Shown: piece by piece, positions 35,153-46,865 of the stretch
Position numbering within the stretch: the stretch's first letter is position 1
Layout: every line of letters begins with the position of its first letter
Assembly: GCA_000497125.2 (NCBI GenBank)
Contig: CM035319.1
Location: forward strand, 1,294,001 to 1,358,000
Direction: 5' to 3'
Origin: Spironucleus salmonicida
Taxonomy: Eukaryota > Fornicata > Diplomonadida > Hexamitidae
DNA length: 64,000 bases
Made by a program: the position numbers and the translations under genes
The notes under the pieces: generated by a model
The model's database searches: none
Seen by the model: the letters and a program-made list of their open reading frames with translations, nothing else
Told to the model about the DNA's origin: nothing

Positions 35153-36196
35153 ATGGAGGATAGTTTCACTGTTTTCACACTAAATAACCATACATATATT
35201 GAAAAAAATTATTCGCCATAACTTAATACAGTTTATGAACATTTTATAACGACACTAAATTATTAGTAAGCCTAGTATTACAAAAGTGAAATTTAAAAAA
35301 TGTTAGGGAAAGTTAGTTAAGTCTTAGAAGTATTTGATATTTCTTCTACAACAGAAGATGAGCGATTATAACTATAAATTTATGCTTTGATTGCAGATAA
35401 TATAGCGTATATTTTTAATAATTGCAAACCACCATTATATTTGGCTAAAGCATATAAATGTTTGCTATTTGATACAATATGCGAAGCAAAACAGTATATT
35501 ATTAGTTAATAAATTAGTTTAGATGATATACATATTGTTAAATCTGAATAAATTTAGAATAATAAAATAAATCTTCAATAAATTATTACAAAAACTTAAT
35601 TAAAGTAATATAGTTTTGGAAATAATAAACACATTCTTCAACATCATGATATAGGTTAGTTTGACATTTAATTTATTTAATATGATGAATTTGAAAGAAT
35701 TATGTATAAAAAGTTTTATATTAATGCACAGGCTGTTTCTAGCAAAGGAGCATTAGGAATTATTGTTAAAGAAAATAATTGCGAATAAGAAAGATTTTCA
35801 TAGGGGTTTAGCTCTACTACCAGTAATCGCATGATTCTGATTGGTATGATCATCGCTCTTGAATCTTTAAAAGCAAATGAATCATTTATTATAGGAAGCT
35901 CACTTATGTATCCTTTAGAGTGCTTCTCAAAATTTCTGGATGGCTTTATAAAGAAGAGTTTTGCAGGTATAAAAAATTCAAATTTAATAAAACAAATTTT
36001 ATTCTTAATGGTGAAGAAATAATGCATTTTTTCACATATACGAAGTACATTAAATGATGAAACTAATTTAGCATGTTTTGAGCTTACTACTTAAAAATTT
36101 AATAGGTATACAAATGACGATGGTGGTAGAATCCGTGTAGTGTAAAAGTATAATTTATCAGATAAATCTTTAGTTTCAGAAAGGTAGTTCAAGTGA
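35153..36196 (+). CDS. RNase H-fold protein lacking the catalytic acids
   Basis: A 347-residue protein. An N-terminal helical region (1-185) is unrecognised. Residues about 188-330 follow the RNase H1 fold order: strand YINAQAVSSKGALGIIV, SSTTSNRMILIGMIIALESLK in place of the qTxNRAELxAxixAL helix, IIGSSLMYPLEC in place of SDSxYV, and a CIFSHIRSTLNDETN segment in place of the V-x-GHxGxxxNExAD strand/helix. The first Asp (DGA) is Asn-Ala-Gln, the Glu of RAEL is missing and the SDS Asp is Ser. If the alignment holds, the enzyme is dead and may only bind RNA/DNA hybrids. Alignment is by eye. Confidence 0.5.
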
Positions 36197-36222
36197 TTAA
36201 TATTATTATATGATTTATTTTT

Positions 36223-37326
36223 ATGAACCTATCTTTATTTCTAATACAATCAGAAATGCCTAGTCCATCAATCTTTTTAAGTGCGTATATAAAAGAGCTT
36301 AAACTAGACAAATGTATGAATGTTGATAAAGCAGATAGATCGTTCATACAAAATATTGATTAAGCAAGACATAAAGCAATACAATGCATAGAATCGTCAT
36401 AACCTATTTATGTTGAAACACTTGAGAAAATCGACATATATTTGTAGTAACTTGCATCATATTTATCATTCACAGAAGCTCTTAATACTAGAAAGGACCA
36501 AAAAGAATTTGATAAAACCTTTTCTAAAATTCCTTAGTTTTCCCACTAATCTATCGTAAATCAGAACAAATCTGAGTTCCATAAATCAGTATTAGATGAA
36601 TATTTCTTCCATTTTTATTATCTTGCTACAGCAATTGACAGCTAACTGTTCAGTTTTAATCAGGATATATTAAAAACTGGTTTGGCACGCTTAGATTACA
36701 TCAGAATCATATCACATAAAATCGTTGCTGAAGAAAAGTCAGGAATCGAACTCCGTACAGAATTTCTAGATGTTCTTGAATACCTTCTTAACGCCCTCTT
36801 GTTACTCTCTGGTGCTTTGAAAGCTGAATAAGCAAATGCAACTGCATATGGTGAACCAAAATTCAACTACAAATCTCTTGCTGGAATTTATGGTTATGCA
36901 CTCTAAGAAGCTGAGAAAAGTCATTTAGTTTTAACTAAACTTACGTAAAAAGAAAAGAAGATTTCAAAAGACCTACAAAAGTTCGTTTGTGGAATTAAAA
37001 ATTTATGCGAAATTGGAATGCTTACTCTAATGATCTTAGAATATGAAGTATTTTAGTGTAACTATAGAGAAAGCTAGTAGCAAAGTTTGAATATAAGAAA
37101 TAGACTTGCAGAATGTGTTTAGGAGTTATATCAAATATAATTCAGTAATACAAAGATTTTAGATTTTTTCACTGTAAATTTTGGACATAAATTATAGGAG
37201 GGAGTTTCAAACTAGTAAATCGGAACATAGGGGAATATTGTGAGATTTCCACTTTTTGGATCGATAAAAAGAGGGTCAGAATTTATGCCTTTTGAGCCTT
37301 TGTGGACAGACTTGAGAATAAAATGA
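36223..37326 (+). CDS. Uncharacterised helical protein
   Basis: A 367-residue, almost wholly helical protein. The central part (about 140-270) has HFYYLATAIDSQLFSFNQD, LEYLLNALLLLSGALKAEQ, and YGYALQEAEKSHLVLTKL, a layout faintly like BRO1/ALIX-type or 14-3-3-like helical repeats. No diagnostic motif. An in-frame ATG 11 codons downstream (36256) would give better spacing from the TATTATTATATG promoter tract, so the true start may be there. It lies only 26 bp after the RNase H-like gene. Confidence 0.5.
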
Positions 37327-37530
37327 TTATATTATAAGTATATAATTTATATTTTGTAAGTTAAATTCTTATATATATTAATAATCGTAACACAATTAAC
37401 CTATTTATTATGATACTAATATTATTGCAGTTAATAAATAAACAAAAATGTTAATTTATATCTTTTAAAGTAAATCATTTTAGTTATAATAATTTATATA
37501 ATATTATATGGTTTTCTAATAAAAATTAGA

Positions 37531-39222
37531 ATGCCACTAGATAAATTGCTTGAGGATTTAGACTCATTATCTCTGCTACATATTAAAAAATTACAGGCTA
37601 AGCGAAGATAATTACTATAATCATATGATTTAACAAACTATTAGTAAATTATTGCAGAATAAACGGTACGTATCAAAAATGCACTTTTTTTGAGATAAAT
37701 GCGCTCATGCGATGTACTTTAAGATTTTTAGTAAATAGAATAAAGCATAATTACAACTAATGTGTATTATAATTATAATGATATATAATATGTCTTGATC
37801 GAGAGGTAAGATAATTATGCGTATTATTAGCCAGAATATATGTTGTCTATATTACCTAATTCTAATATATTCACATCATTTGACTTTTCATTTTATGGTC
37901 CAACAAAATCTTTTTTCCTCCTTGAACCAACAGTTCCTGTACACGATTTTATAAACTATATACAAAAAATTGTTGATGGGCTTGTTATATATAAAAATGC
38001 TATATCACACGTTCTGTATTTATCACATTAGCTACTTAAAATATTAAATATCATTCATAAAGCTGGTATTTCGCTTTCTGGAGATTTTGGTTCATTTGTA
38101 ATTAAAAACGATGTATTAAAATTAAATCTCGCAGCTTTTTAAATTAAACTACCAGAAGATTTAAACTAAGGAATTTAAAAAGATTATGCCGCATTCAAAG
38201 AGCTCCTAGTAAATTGCCTTCCAGTATTTATAAAAACAAGAGATCAAACCCTTTCCGATAGCCTAAATGACGTCTTTAACGTTCTAAACTCAGTAATTAA
38301 TTCTAATTTCGCAGATAATTCACTCTTCATATACTCATAAGCAAACTTACCTGACATAACACAAAAGTTACTTTATTTCCCTTTTTTCGACCATCCACTC
38401 TACCCTCACTTTCTTTCTAGAGATATCACCGCAGCTGTCATTTACAATACAATTATCAACCCGCTAATCCTTCCAGAGATTCTTAAATTAGAATAAATTG
38501 AGAGAACCGAAGCGGAGAACCTAGAAAATTCTGTGGCAAACATTGATGAAATACGTTCCATTTAAAGAGCAAAATCAGCACATAATGCGATTAAATACTA
38601 CGGTAAGATGCAAGCAGCGTTTGGTTACTAAATGACCTAGAAGTAGCCCCCAACAAGTAAATTTTAACAATTCTTACAAATTGAAAAATATAGAGAACGA
38701 AAGGAGTGGGATCGCTAAAATTAAACTCAAAACGGAAGTATAAATTATAAAAATTGTGAAAACTACGGGTTTTAGAAAATCAACATGGTGCCAGAAGACG
38801 GTGAAAGGAATGAAAATTAAGAGTGGAAAGGAGCAAAGGCCAACGTTTTGAAGCAGCGGAGCAAAAGTATAGAACAGACTTTTATCGCGGGACCAGATTC
38901 TGAGATGCTCATGAATGCATTTTCGATTGAGACAGGCTTCATAGGCCAGAAGACGAAACTTTTCTAGTGCACACACTACAACGCTAGGGATGCCAAGATA
39001 ACCGCAAATTTACGCTCAGCAAGTGTCAGAAAAATTGTATAAATTCAAGATTAGAAAGAAGCAGAAAATCTGTTTAAAGTCGTTCCGCTATTTTAAGAAA
39101 ATGGAAAAGTAGTTAATTAGGTTAAATAAATTTAATACTTAGTAGAAGAAGACCACATTGCTGATAGAAATGATAGCAAATAGGAGATTAAAGACCTTGT
39201 AAAAGGTTTAATGAATATATGA
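37531..39222 (+). CDS. Possible pseudokinase with Gln-rich tail
   Basis: A 563-residue protein. Residues about 100-260 resemble the C-lobe of a protein kinase. A helix QLLKILNIIHKAGISLSGDF near 165-185 sits where the catalytic-loop helix and HRD motif are expected, and FVIKNDVLKLNLAAF near 188-202 has the beta7-beta8 and DFG position without the D-F-G. Neither HRD nor DFG is preserved, so it would be inactive. The N-terminal 60 residues are a coiled coil (SLLHIKKLQAKRRQLLQS). The C-terminal 200 residues are disordered, basic and Gln-rich. The kinase reading is tentative. Confidence 0.4.
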
Positions 39223-39269
39223 TTATTATATATTGAATATGTTAAAATTTCCTTTCCAATCTACAAAAT

Positions 39270-40766
39270 ATGGACTTCATAAAAGCTTATTCCTCAGCGC
39301 TGAGCTCGGAATCGAGTAAAAGCGACAGAAAACACGACACTAAAGTATCAGATAATATATCCAGCACCGTAAAATCTACAGCATAGAAATCTAAAATGGA
39401 GACAAATTATACCCCCTATCAGCCCAAAAACCCGTCTCCGAACCCAGCAAAACCTGCCCAACCCGACCAATCAATCACGGCATCACAACTCTAGACAAAT
39501 CCAATCCCAAAACAAACTTCTCAAACCCAGAATTTCGGCTCGAACAACTCGTTCACGCAGCTCTTCGACGATGCTATGTACGTCTTCCGCAAAAACGTCG
39601 TCCAGGCCATAGAACTCGGCATAACCGAGCAAATCGCAAACGAACGATCTACACTCACCAGGGACATTGTTTCGCTCCAAAATCGTCTCGCGTCCTCCGA
39701 AAGCGATAACGCGAACCTGCGAAATTCGAACGAAAACTTCCAGCTCGAAATCACCAAAAAGAACGAATATTTGTCCAAAATGGCCTCCCAGTTGTACGAA
39801 CTGCGCACGTGGCGCAAGGACTCGCTCTACGGCCAGAAGGTCCTCCGGGCCTGGAACACCGTCGCGCGGCACGGCCAGCGCTGCGGAATCTTCGAAAATC
39901 TCATTCAGGACCAACAGAATTTGAGGCGCCAGAAAGAGCTCTTTTTGAAGTGGAAATCGCAGACTTTCAAGAACAAATTCGGCGTTTTGCAGGAGCAATT
40001 CCAGAGCGAAATCAGCAAAATGGCGGAGGAGCGGGAGGCGTATTTCGTGAACGAGAGGAGGAAGTACGAAAATCAGATCGAAATGCTGAAGAAGGAAATG
40101 TCGACTTTCGCCGTCAAGGAGCGCAAGATGAAGGACGCGATGAAACACGCGTTTTTGAAGGGCATAAATGCGATTTCCGAGGAGGCGACGATTGCGATGG
40201 ATAGGAGCGAAAAGTACAGCATGCCGGCGCCGATGCAGCAGATGCTGGAGAGGACGTTTGTGGACAACGGAGGCGATGTGAACAAAATTAACGAATTTTC
40301 AGACGATGGGGAGGATATGCGAAAAAACGGCGTTCCGCAGCCCTACGGGGGCGAAAGAGGTGAAAAATCAGACAGATCGGAGCATTAGCAATAATAGTAC
40401 TTTTCAGGATTCGACGATGAGATCGAAGAGCAAAATATTTAAGCGAATGTGAAGATATAATAATAGGTTTAGTTCGATCACTTGATTTAGCAGCCTATGT
40501 ACGTTGCGAGCCCTGCTAGACCAGTTGCTAGGCACGATGTTAGTGGTTTAGATAACGATAGAACTTTGAGTTTAGGAAAAATACAGGATTCTCATAAATA
40601 GGTGCCTGTTAAAAGCTATAAAGCTGGTGGTGCAGCAAATATAAGTTAGCCAAATTTGGCATAAAGGCTTAAGAATGCTAGTAATACAAAACCCCATCCG
40701 AGCTCGATGATTTACAAAGAAAGTATAAAGCAGATGGGAAAGAAAATCACAGTGGAAAAAGAATGA
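39270..40766 (+). CDS. POC5: POC5-like centrin-binding centriole protein
   Basis: A 498-residue protein. A Ser/Pro/Gln-rich N-terminus (1-95) is followed by a long helix (about 100-310). Trp-centred repeats LRTWRKDSLYGQKVLRAWNT and ELFLKWKSQTFKNKF look like centrin-binding helices. MKDAMKHAFLKGINAISEEA near 288-307 matches the POC5 block AFMRGVCALNLEA. The C-terminal 170 residues are disordered. POC5 acts inside the distal centriole or basal body with centrin, consistent with a flagellate. Residues 70-370 (about 39480-40380) are GC-rich with CAG Gln, the ends AT-rich with TAA/TAG Gln. A minus-strand Leu-rich frame (39483-40148) is a shadow. Confidence 0.62.
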
Positions 40767-40813
40767 TTTATATTTTTATATTATATATTAACGATAGGTT
40801 TTCAGTTCTCTAA

Positions 40814-41221
40814 ATGACATTAAATAAGTTATTAAATCAGGCCGATAAATTAGTTGACTTATCAACAGATTATATTGACAGATTTTACTAGGTATTAAAA
40901 CCTTAGTATATTTTTTATGGCTTGCTAGCATTACACTGGTTTTCTACATCTGGGTCAGTTTATAACATGATTAATAATGTACCTCCATATGGTGAAAAGG
41001 CAGGAAGTTTAGAAATTATATCTAAAGAAGGCTCATAGTAGTACTCATTTGAAGGATCGTTTGCTGGATGTATGACGGTGTTGGCATCATGCGCCTTTAT
41101 ACTAGCTATAAGACTTACCCATTAAAGGCCAAATGAACCTAAACAATATTTTATGTGGTATACAATCGGTTGTTTAAGCTGTGCTATTATTCTGAAAATG
41201 TATAGATATAAACGCGGTTGA
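40814..41221 (+). CDS. OSTC: OSTC / OST3-6-type oligosaccharyltransferase membrane subunit
   Basis: A 135-residue protein with three hydrophobic helices. The first, FYGLLALHWFSTSGSVYNMI near 35-54, continues to NVPPYG, matching the OSTC pattern (YFLITGGIIYDVIxxPPS). YSFEGSFAGCMTVLASCAFIL near 79-99 matches the [22 protein letters not shown] helix. A third helix WYTIGCLSCAIILKMY near 115-130 ends in a basic tail. OSTC links the oligosaccharyltransferase to the Sec61 translocon for N-glycosylation in the ER. Good match in layout, found by eye. Confidence 0.7.
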
Positions 41222-41286
41222 ATGAACAGTTACTTTATTATATATGTAAATACTATATTCACCTTTTTAATTTTTTTTCACTTTAA

Positions 41287-44200
41287 ATGCCTATCCCAGT
41301 TGCTATGCCATTGGAGTCTGTCCAGCCCTCTGGCGTTACTACTTCATATTCATATGATAATTTTTTAGTTGTAGCTAAATCATCATTAGTGGAAATTTAC
41401 GAGTATAGGGGTCTTGGCTTAGTTCTTATTTGCTCTGCTAGATTTAGTCATCCAATTCTATAGTTTTATAGACTTAATAAGTAAATTTTAGCTATTACTG
41501 CAAAAGAAGTATTGTAGTTAGACGAATTTTCATTATAGGTACTTAAAAAGTATTAAATTCAAGCTCCAGGTGAAGAGTAATTTTAAAGCTAAACAAAACC
41601 ACTAACAGCATTTATTTAAAGTTAAAAAATTTTAGTAATAGCTGCCGGAAATTCATATAACTATATAAACGTCATCTATTTAGATAAATAAGAAGATAAA
41701 CATGATATTCACTAATTTAGGTCTGGATAATTAGTTTCTATAGCTAGTTATGGAGAATATTTATCAATTTTAGCTAGATCTCTTCCAGCTGATCCTAATG
41801 TAGTATTAAATGCTTTTGCAAACTAAAGAACTAGTAGTTTATAAATATTTTCTGCAGCAGGTGGTAGATTAAGAGAGGTTTAGAAAACGTTATAATTACC
41901 ATTTGATGCATATTGTGTTAAATCAGCTCCATTAGGTTTTATTATTATAGCGCCAAGACAATTTATTTTTAAACGCATTGCTGGAGTGTCAGATTTACGT
42001 TTTAGATTTGCGAATTTACACGAAGAAATTGATCCTGATATCGAATATATTCAATAGGTATTCGAAAAAAATTTCGAATAGCCAATGGACTTTGATTTTA
42101 GTAATTTGGTTAAAGGTAAAGTAATTAATCATTTGACTTTTAATATGTAGTTAGAAAATGATTAAATACATACAATTTAATAAAAAAGACTTCCATTAGC
42201 CCCTAGGTAACTTGTACCAGGACACCCAGTTTTAGATCTCTAAGAATATTTTAAATTCTATGGATATAATTAAGAAGAGATCAGTATGAAACTCAATTAA
42301 GTTTAAAATATTATTGGAGATTTTCCTGTTATTGATTTTTTGTTAGAAGCAGAACTTCGACGTTATAAAGATAATAATTTGCATTATATTGGAATTTAAT
42401 CTAATGTCTAGAATTTTATTGAAATAGCACCTTTATATGATGTTGAAATACAATTTTTAGACGATAACTTAGCTATATTAGTAGATAATAATGGTTTAAT
42501 GTATAGTTTACATGTATTTGAAGAGGATGTTCACATGTATCCAATTATTATAGCAGATAAAGATTTATCTATTAGAACGGATAATAGAGTCCATACCATT
42601 TCTCTAATGAAATCTTCTGATGTATCTCTTAACCTTTTTACTTTAGAAGAATCTTCTTAAAGGAAAGAGTTTGAAATTTTCTTAGGTAGTTTCACATAAG
42701 ATTCATATATTTGTAGATTATAAATAACAAAAGATATACCATCTATAGATTTTTATAACGATCATCGTCAAAGAGAGACTACTAATCCTAATGATTATAG
42801 AAACTTACTATTAGATGAACTGAAAAAGAATTGCTCCATCATTAATAGAAAGAATGAAGGATAAACTAAAGAAGCAATGAATACTGAAATTGTCGAAATA
42901 GGTCCATCATTTTTTAAGAAATAAGTAGATGAAAATATATTGAAAAAACTTTACCCTGCAAGATATGATCTTCCTCCATGCAATTAATTTGAAGGAGCTA
43001 ATTTGTTCTAAGTAGCTTAGGAATAAAAGTAATAAACGTTAGATAATGTAGATCACTGCGTATTAAGGTATGAGTTTATTTTACCATCATTGGCTGGTGT
43101 AGTGGATTCAGTTATGAAACCTATCAATAGAAAAAGTACAATTGGATCTTTAGTAATGCTAAATAATTCTGGTGTAATCTAAACATTACAATCTAAATTA
43201 GATTTAAAAAATGTATCATTTATTCCAAGCATTGAACCAAAAATAAGAAGAATGCATTTAGTTAATTATATATCTTATAAAGAGGAAGAAGAATCCATTA
43301 TTATCATGTCTAAACGAAATGGTAACTTTGTCTATAAAATTATTAAAATTGATGACTAGTATTCTTTCGAAGAAATTTAATAATTTAAGATTAAAGAAGT
43401 TATTTTAAATTCTATTATTATTGATGAGAAGTAAACGCTATTAATTACTCATTAGTCTTTAGTTAATATGGATTTCGTGAAAACATCATTATAAACTTAA
43501 CAATTAAGTTAGAATATTTTAATTCATGGTTCATTTAATAAGAATGGATTCGCTTGTTGTTCTCAGTAGGAACTTATACTACATAATTTTAAGACATTGT
43601 AATATGAGCGGATAAGCATTTTAAGCTTTTTAGATTTACTTAGTATCGAAACCTCTGAAGTTTAATCAGATGGTGACAGATTTATGTCAGCATCAACAAA
43701 AATTATTGACCAATCCACGTTATAGTGTATTTTTAATATTAATTACGAATTTTTGTTTACTGCCTTTGTCACATTAAGTTCTAGCTCTGTAATTATCATT
43801 GGGATTAATGAAGATCTCTCTATTCATATTATTTATCAATTTTCTTAACTTAAACAAAATTTACCATTGCCAAATTTCTCGAATATATAAAAGTAAATTG
43901 CAGCACACGGATTTAACACAGTTGTTTATCCATACTTTACCAAAAATTAAAGTGGAATGAATATGTATTTAGTATCAGCAACTAGAGGTGGGTGTATTTA
44001 TGTTTATTTCTATAATAGATATTCTTAAAAATTCAGTAGAATTTATGGTGAAGATTCTCCCATTATTTAACCAACCCTTAGCCAATAAAATTTTGTAGAC
44101 TACGACTATTGGGGTAATAACTATGTTATTGAACAAAAAGAAATAATAATTAGAGATATTTTGCCATTTTAAACTGTTATGTAAGAAGATGTTGAAGTAG

Positions 44201-46110
44201 CAATTTGTACTTTCCCAACACCTTATAAACTCTCAGAAGCCTGTTCTATAGTTATAGTTCCAACATTGACAGCTTCTGTCAGCTTTTATTAACTTGGTGC
44301 ACCATTATCCGGTTTGAAATTCAACGGTATAAGCCTAACATGTAACTTACCATATCCCCCAAGATGTTGCTTTTAATTTGGTAAGAAGATAGTAGGTATA
44401 TTTGATACTAATAGTATTCAAAATTAGTAAGACACAAAAATAGCAAGTGCTTGTTCTTTAGGCGTATTTGATCTAGATTTTGGTGAATACACAAGCTCAT
44501 TATTAGATCTAAAATATTAGCGAGCAATGCATACCAATTTCTTGTTATATGCGTCTGGTCTATCATAGTAAGGCAGTAATTGTAAAAGAAATTTGATAGC
44601 TATGCCTTTTTAAGGTGACAAACTCGTTTACCATTCTAAATCAGACACTTTCATTATTGTTGGCTCATCTAATAGAAGAGAAATTAGAACACCGCGCTCA
44701 ATGACACTTGATGAAGTCGCAAATATTCGTATTTTCGAAACTGTTGATGAATAAGAACGTTATAATGCCCCACAGAATGAAATCATCGAGAATTGTCATT
44801 CTCTTATTCAAAGAGATCCACCACCAGTCAACTCTTATTAGCTTATTCACCATTAGTATATGTTCTTATTTTCTAATAACAAACTAGTAGATGGTACCTA
44901 ATTAGAACTTTAACGTCTTGAACACGTTAACCATGTTGCTTCAGATTTGTTATTTTCTAATTACCCACAACGTTTTGGCCGTTATTGGTAAGGGCATAAT
45001 ATTTATATGGATAAATATGGTAGAATGGATCGTAGAAATAAAAACGACGACTCAGACAAGCGACTTGAAGTGCTAGAAAACTATAAATTAAAATAAGAAC
45101 TGAGAGAAATGATCATTCTATGCTCAAATTACACTCTTGGCTCATTTTAAAAATGTTATGGCAAAATCCAAATTCTGGCAGTTGACATCGTGAGCCAAGA
45201 AACACTCTAAAAAGACGAAGAAATCAAATAAATCTCAATCTAATAGATCGAAAATGACTACTAATCTCGCGCCCTACGCCGTAATATCAACACGAACTTT
45301 TTCGTATGCAATCAATCTCGAATTCCATGTGGAATGTCATGCTTCCAACTCAATAAAATCGCTTTTGAAGAGCTCCAAAACGCTGTTTCCGCAGCCGTTT
45401 GCGCGCCATCAGCGAAGTGCGTGATGGTAGGCGAGTCAAAACACATAAAATGCTACAATTTGGTCGACTCCTAAAAGCTGTAATTGTGCGCCCAATGGCT
45501 CGGAATGGGCCACGTTACGCACATAAGCAGATTCCAGGACTTCTTCCTAATCAGCGACGCGACGCTGGAATCGCGCCTCTGGGCCTTCAAAGACAGAGGA
45601 AAACGCATTTCCGAAATGTCAGAATTGAGCAAAAACTTCGCAGCGCGCCTCGGAAACTTCTTCGTGAACCAGTACAGCGACGTGATGCACACCTCGTTCA
45701 TAATCGAAAATGCGCTCGTTCTGCACACCTACAAATTCAACGCCGAAAAGCGCGAGCGGCGCGAGCGCTTGCAGAGCCAGCAGCTAATTCACATTCCGGA
45801 AACGGCGGTTTCGATACTGAAAATCCCGACTTTTGTGCCTCTTCCGGCCGACTCGAAAATGCACAGCGGGCTTGCAAACGTCGTTGTCACTGTCGAGGGC
45901 AGCGTTTTGCAGGTCATTCCGGTGCCGAGCGATATCTGCGTTATGGCTGGGGTGAAAGAACGCTTCATTCGGCCCAAAATGCTCTTAAATCCGTTCGACA
46001 GAGAGGGCCATTTCGTCAGTGAGGTCAGTTTCGAGTGGGAGCAAAAGTTGTTTTAGTACGAAATTCAGATGATAAAGGCGAAAGTGAAGAGCACAGCTGG
46101 GGCTTGGTGA
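41287..46110 (+). CDS. CPSF1: CPSF160-like cleavage and polyadenylation factor (CPSF_A/MMS1 family)
   Basis: A 1,607-residue protein built of repeated beta-propeller blades. The C-terminal block reads as CPSF_A: KCYGKIQILAVDIVSQE, CYNLVDSQKLQLCAQWLGMG, HVTHISRFQDFFLISDATLE, then WAFKDRGKRISEMSELSKNF and QYSDVMHTSFIIENALVLHT, the same order as CPSF160 residues leading to DADxxxNLxxxxY. DDB1 and SF3B3 share the fold but are shorter (about 1,140 and 1,220), so CPSF160 (about 1,440) fits best. It would bind the polyadenylation signal platform with WDR33. The last 250 codons are GC-rich while the first 1,350 are AT-rich. Confidence 0.66.
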
Positions 46111-46254
46111 GAAAAATAATCGTATATTTAGAGTATATAAATCATATAATTTAGTTTCCGTAAACTTGATCGTTTGGAAAGGAAAAAGATTGTAATAAAT
46201 ATATAATAATGTGTATAATTAAAAAATAAAAAGTATCATATTTGAATACATATT

Positions 46255-46812
46255 TCACTCTAAATCGCTATCATAAACAAAATTCTTAAATTATTCGAAG
46301 CTATCGAAAATATTTTAGTCAAACTGTAAACCTTGCGCCTCTGCGAATTTTTAGATAAATTCATCGTTTTTATAATTGTCCGGGAAGCTGTTTCCAAGTT
46401 CAAAATTTGCCTTTAGCAGTTGAACAAAAACGAACTGCGAAATTGACTAAACAGCTAGCATACGCTAAATCTAAACTTTTTCTGGTAGTTTAGCGTAGAA
46501 ATTTTATATCTTCTAGAGTAGCTCGATAGAAAAATCTGGAACGAATAGTCTAAAAACTTGATCTAATTCTTAAAGTGGCAGTACATCATTATCAATTATG
46601 AATCTACGTATAATTTTGACTGTTGAGAGGATAGTCGCGGTAGATGTTAATATATGCTGGAAAGACAAATTTATCACGTACCTGTTTGAAGCAAAAAACT
46701 GAAAAAATGTCTTTGATAGCTATAAAGCGTGTAGATTAGATTATGGAGTGAAATGTGACATATAGTTAACATATGCGGAATACACTTGCTGTAAATTTTC
46801 TCGATCTAGCAT
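46255..46812 (-). CDS. Uncharacterised 185-residue helical protein
   Basis: An alpha-helical protein from a clear ATG after TATATTATTATATAG to TGA. Contains TFFQFFASNRYVINLSFQHI near 35-54, SIELLQKIQNFYAKLPEKV near 95-113 and an acidic C-terminus (NFVYDSDLE). No recognised domain. It converges with the CPSF160-like gene (144 bp apart) and shares a 53-bp divergent promoter with the VP39-like gene. Confidence 0.5.
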
Positions 46813-46865
46813 TAATAAATATTTACTATATAACTATATAATAATATATATTTCCACTTTTTAAA
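46813..46865. promoter_or_regulatory. 53-bp bidirectional promoter
   Basis: This spacer between two divergent ATGs has a nearly symmetrical TATATAACTATATAATAATATATAT-type tract (written here in abbreviated form), leaving about 15-20 nt of leader on each side. Confidence 0.5.

Noticed and set aside
39483-40148. 221-residue Leu/Glu-rich minus-strand frame
   Set aside because: Mirror of the POC5-like helical coding region. It breaks the plus-strand gene and its composition is antisense-type.
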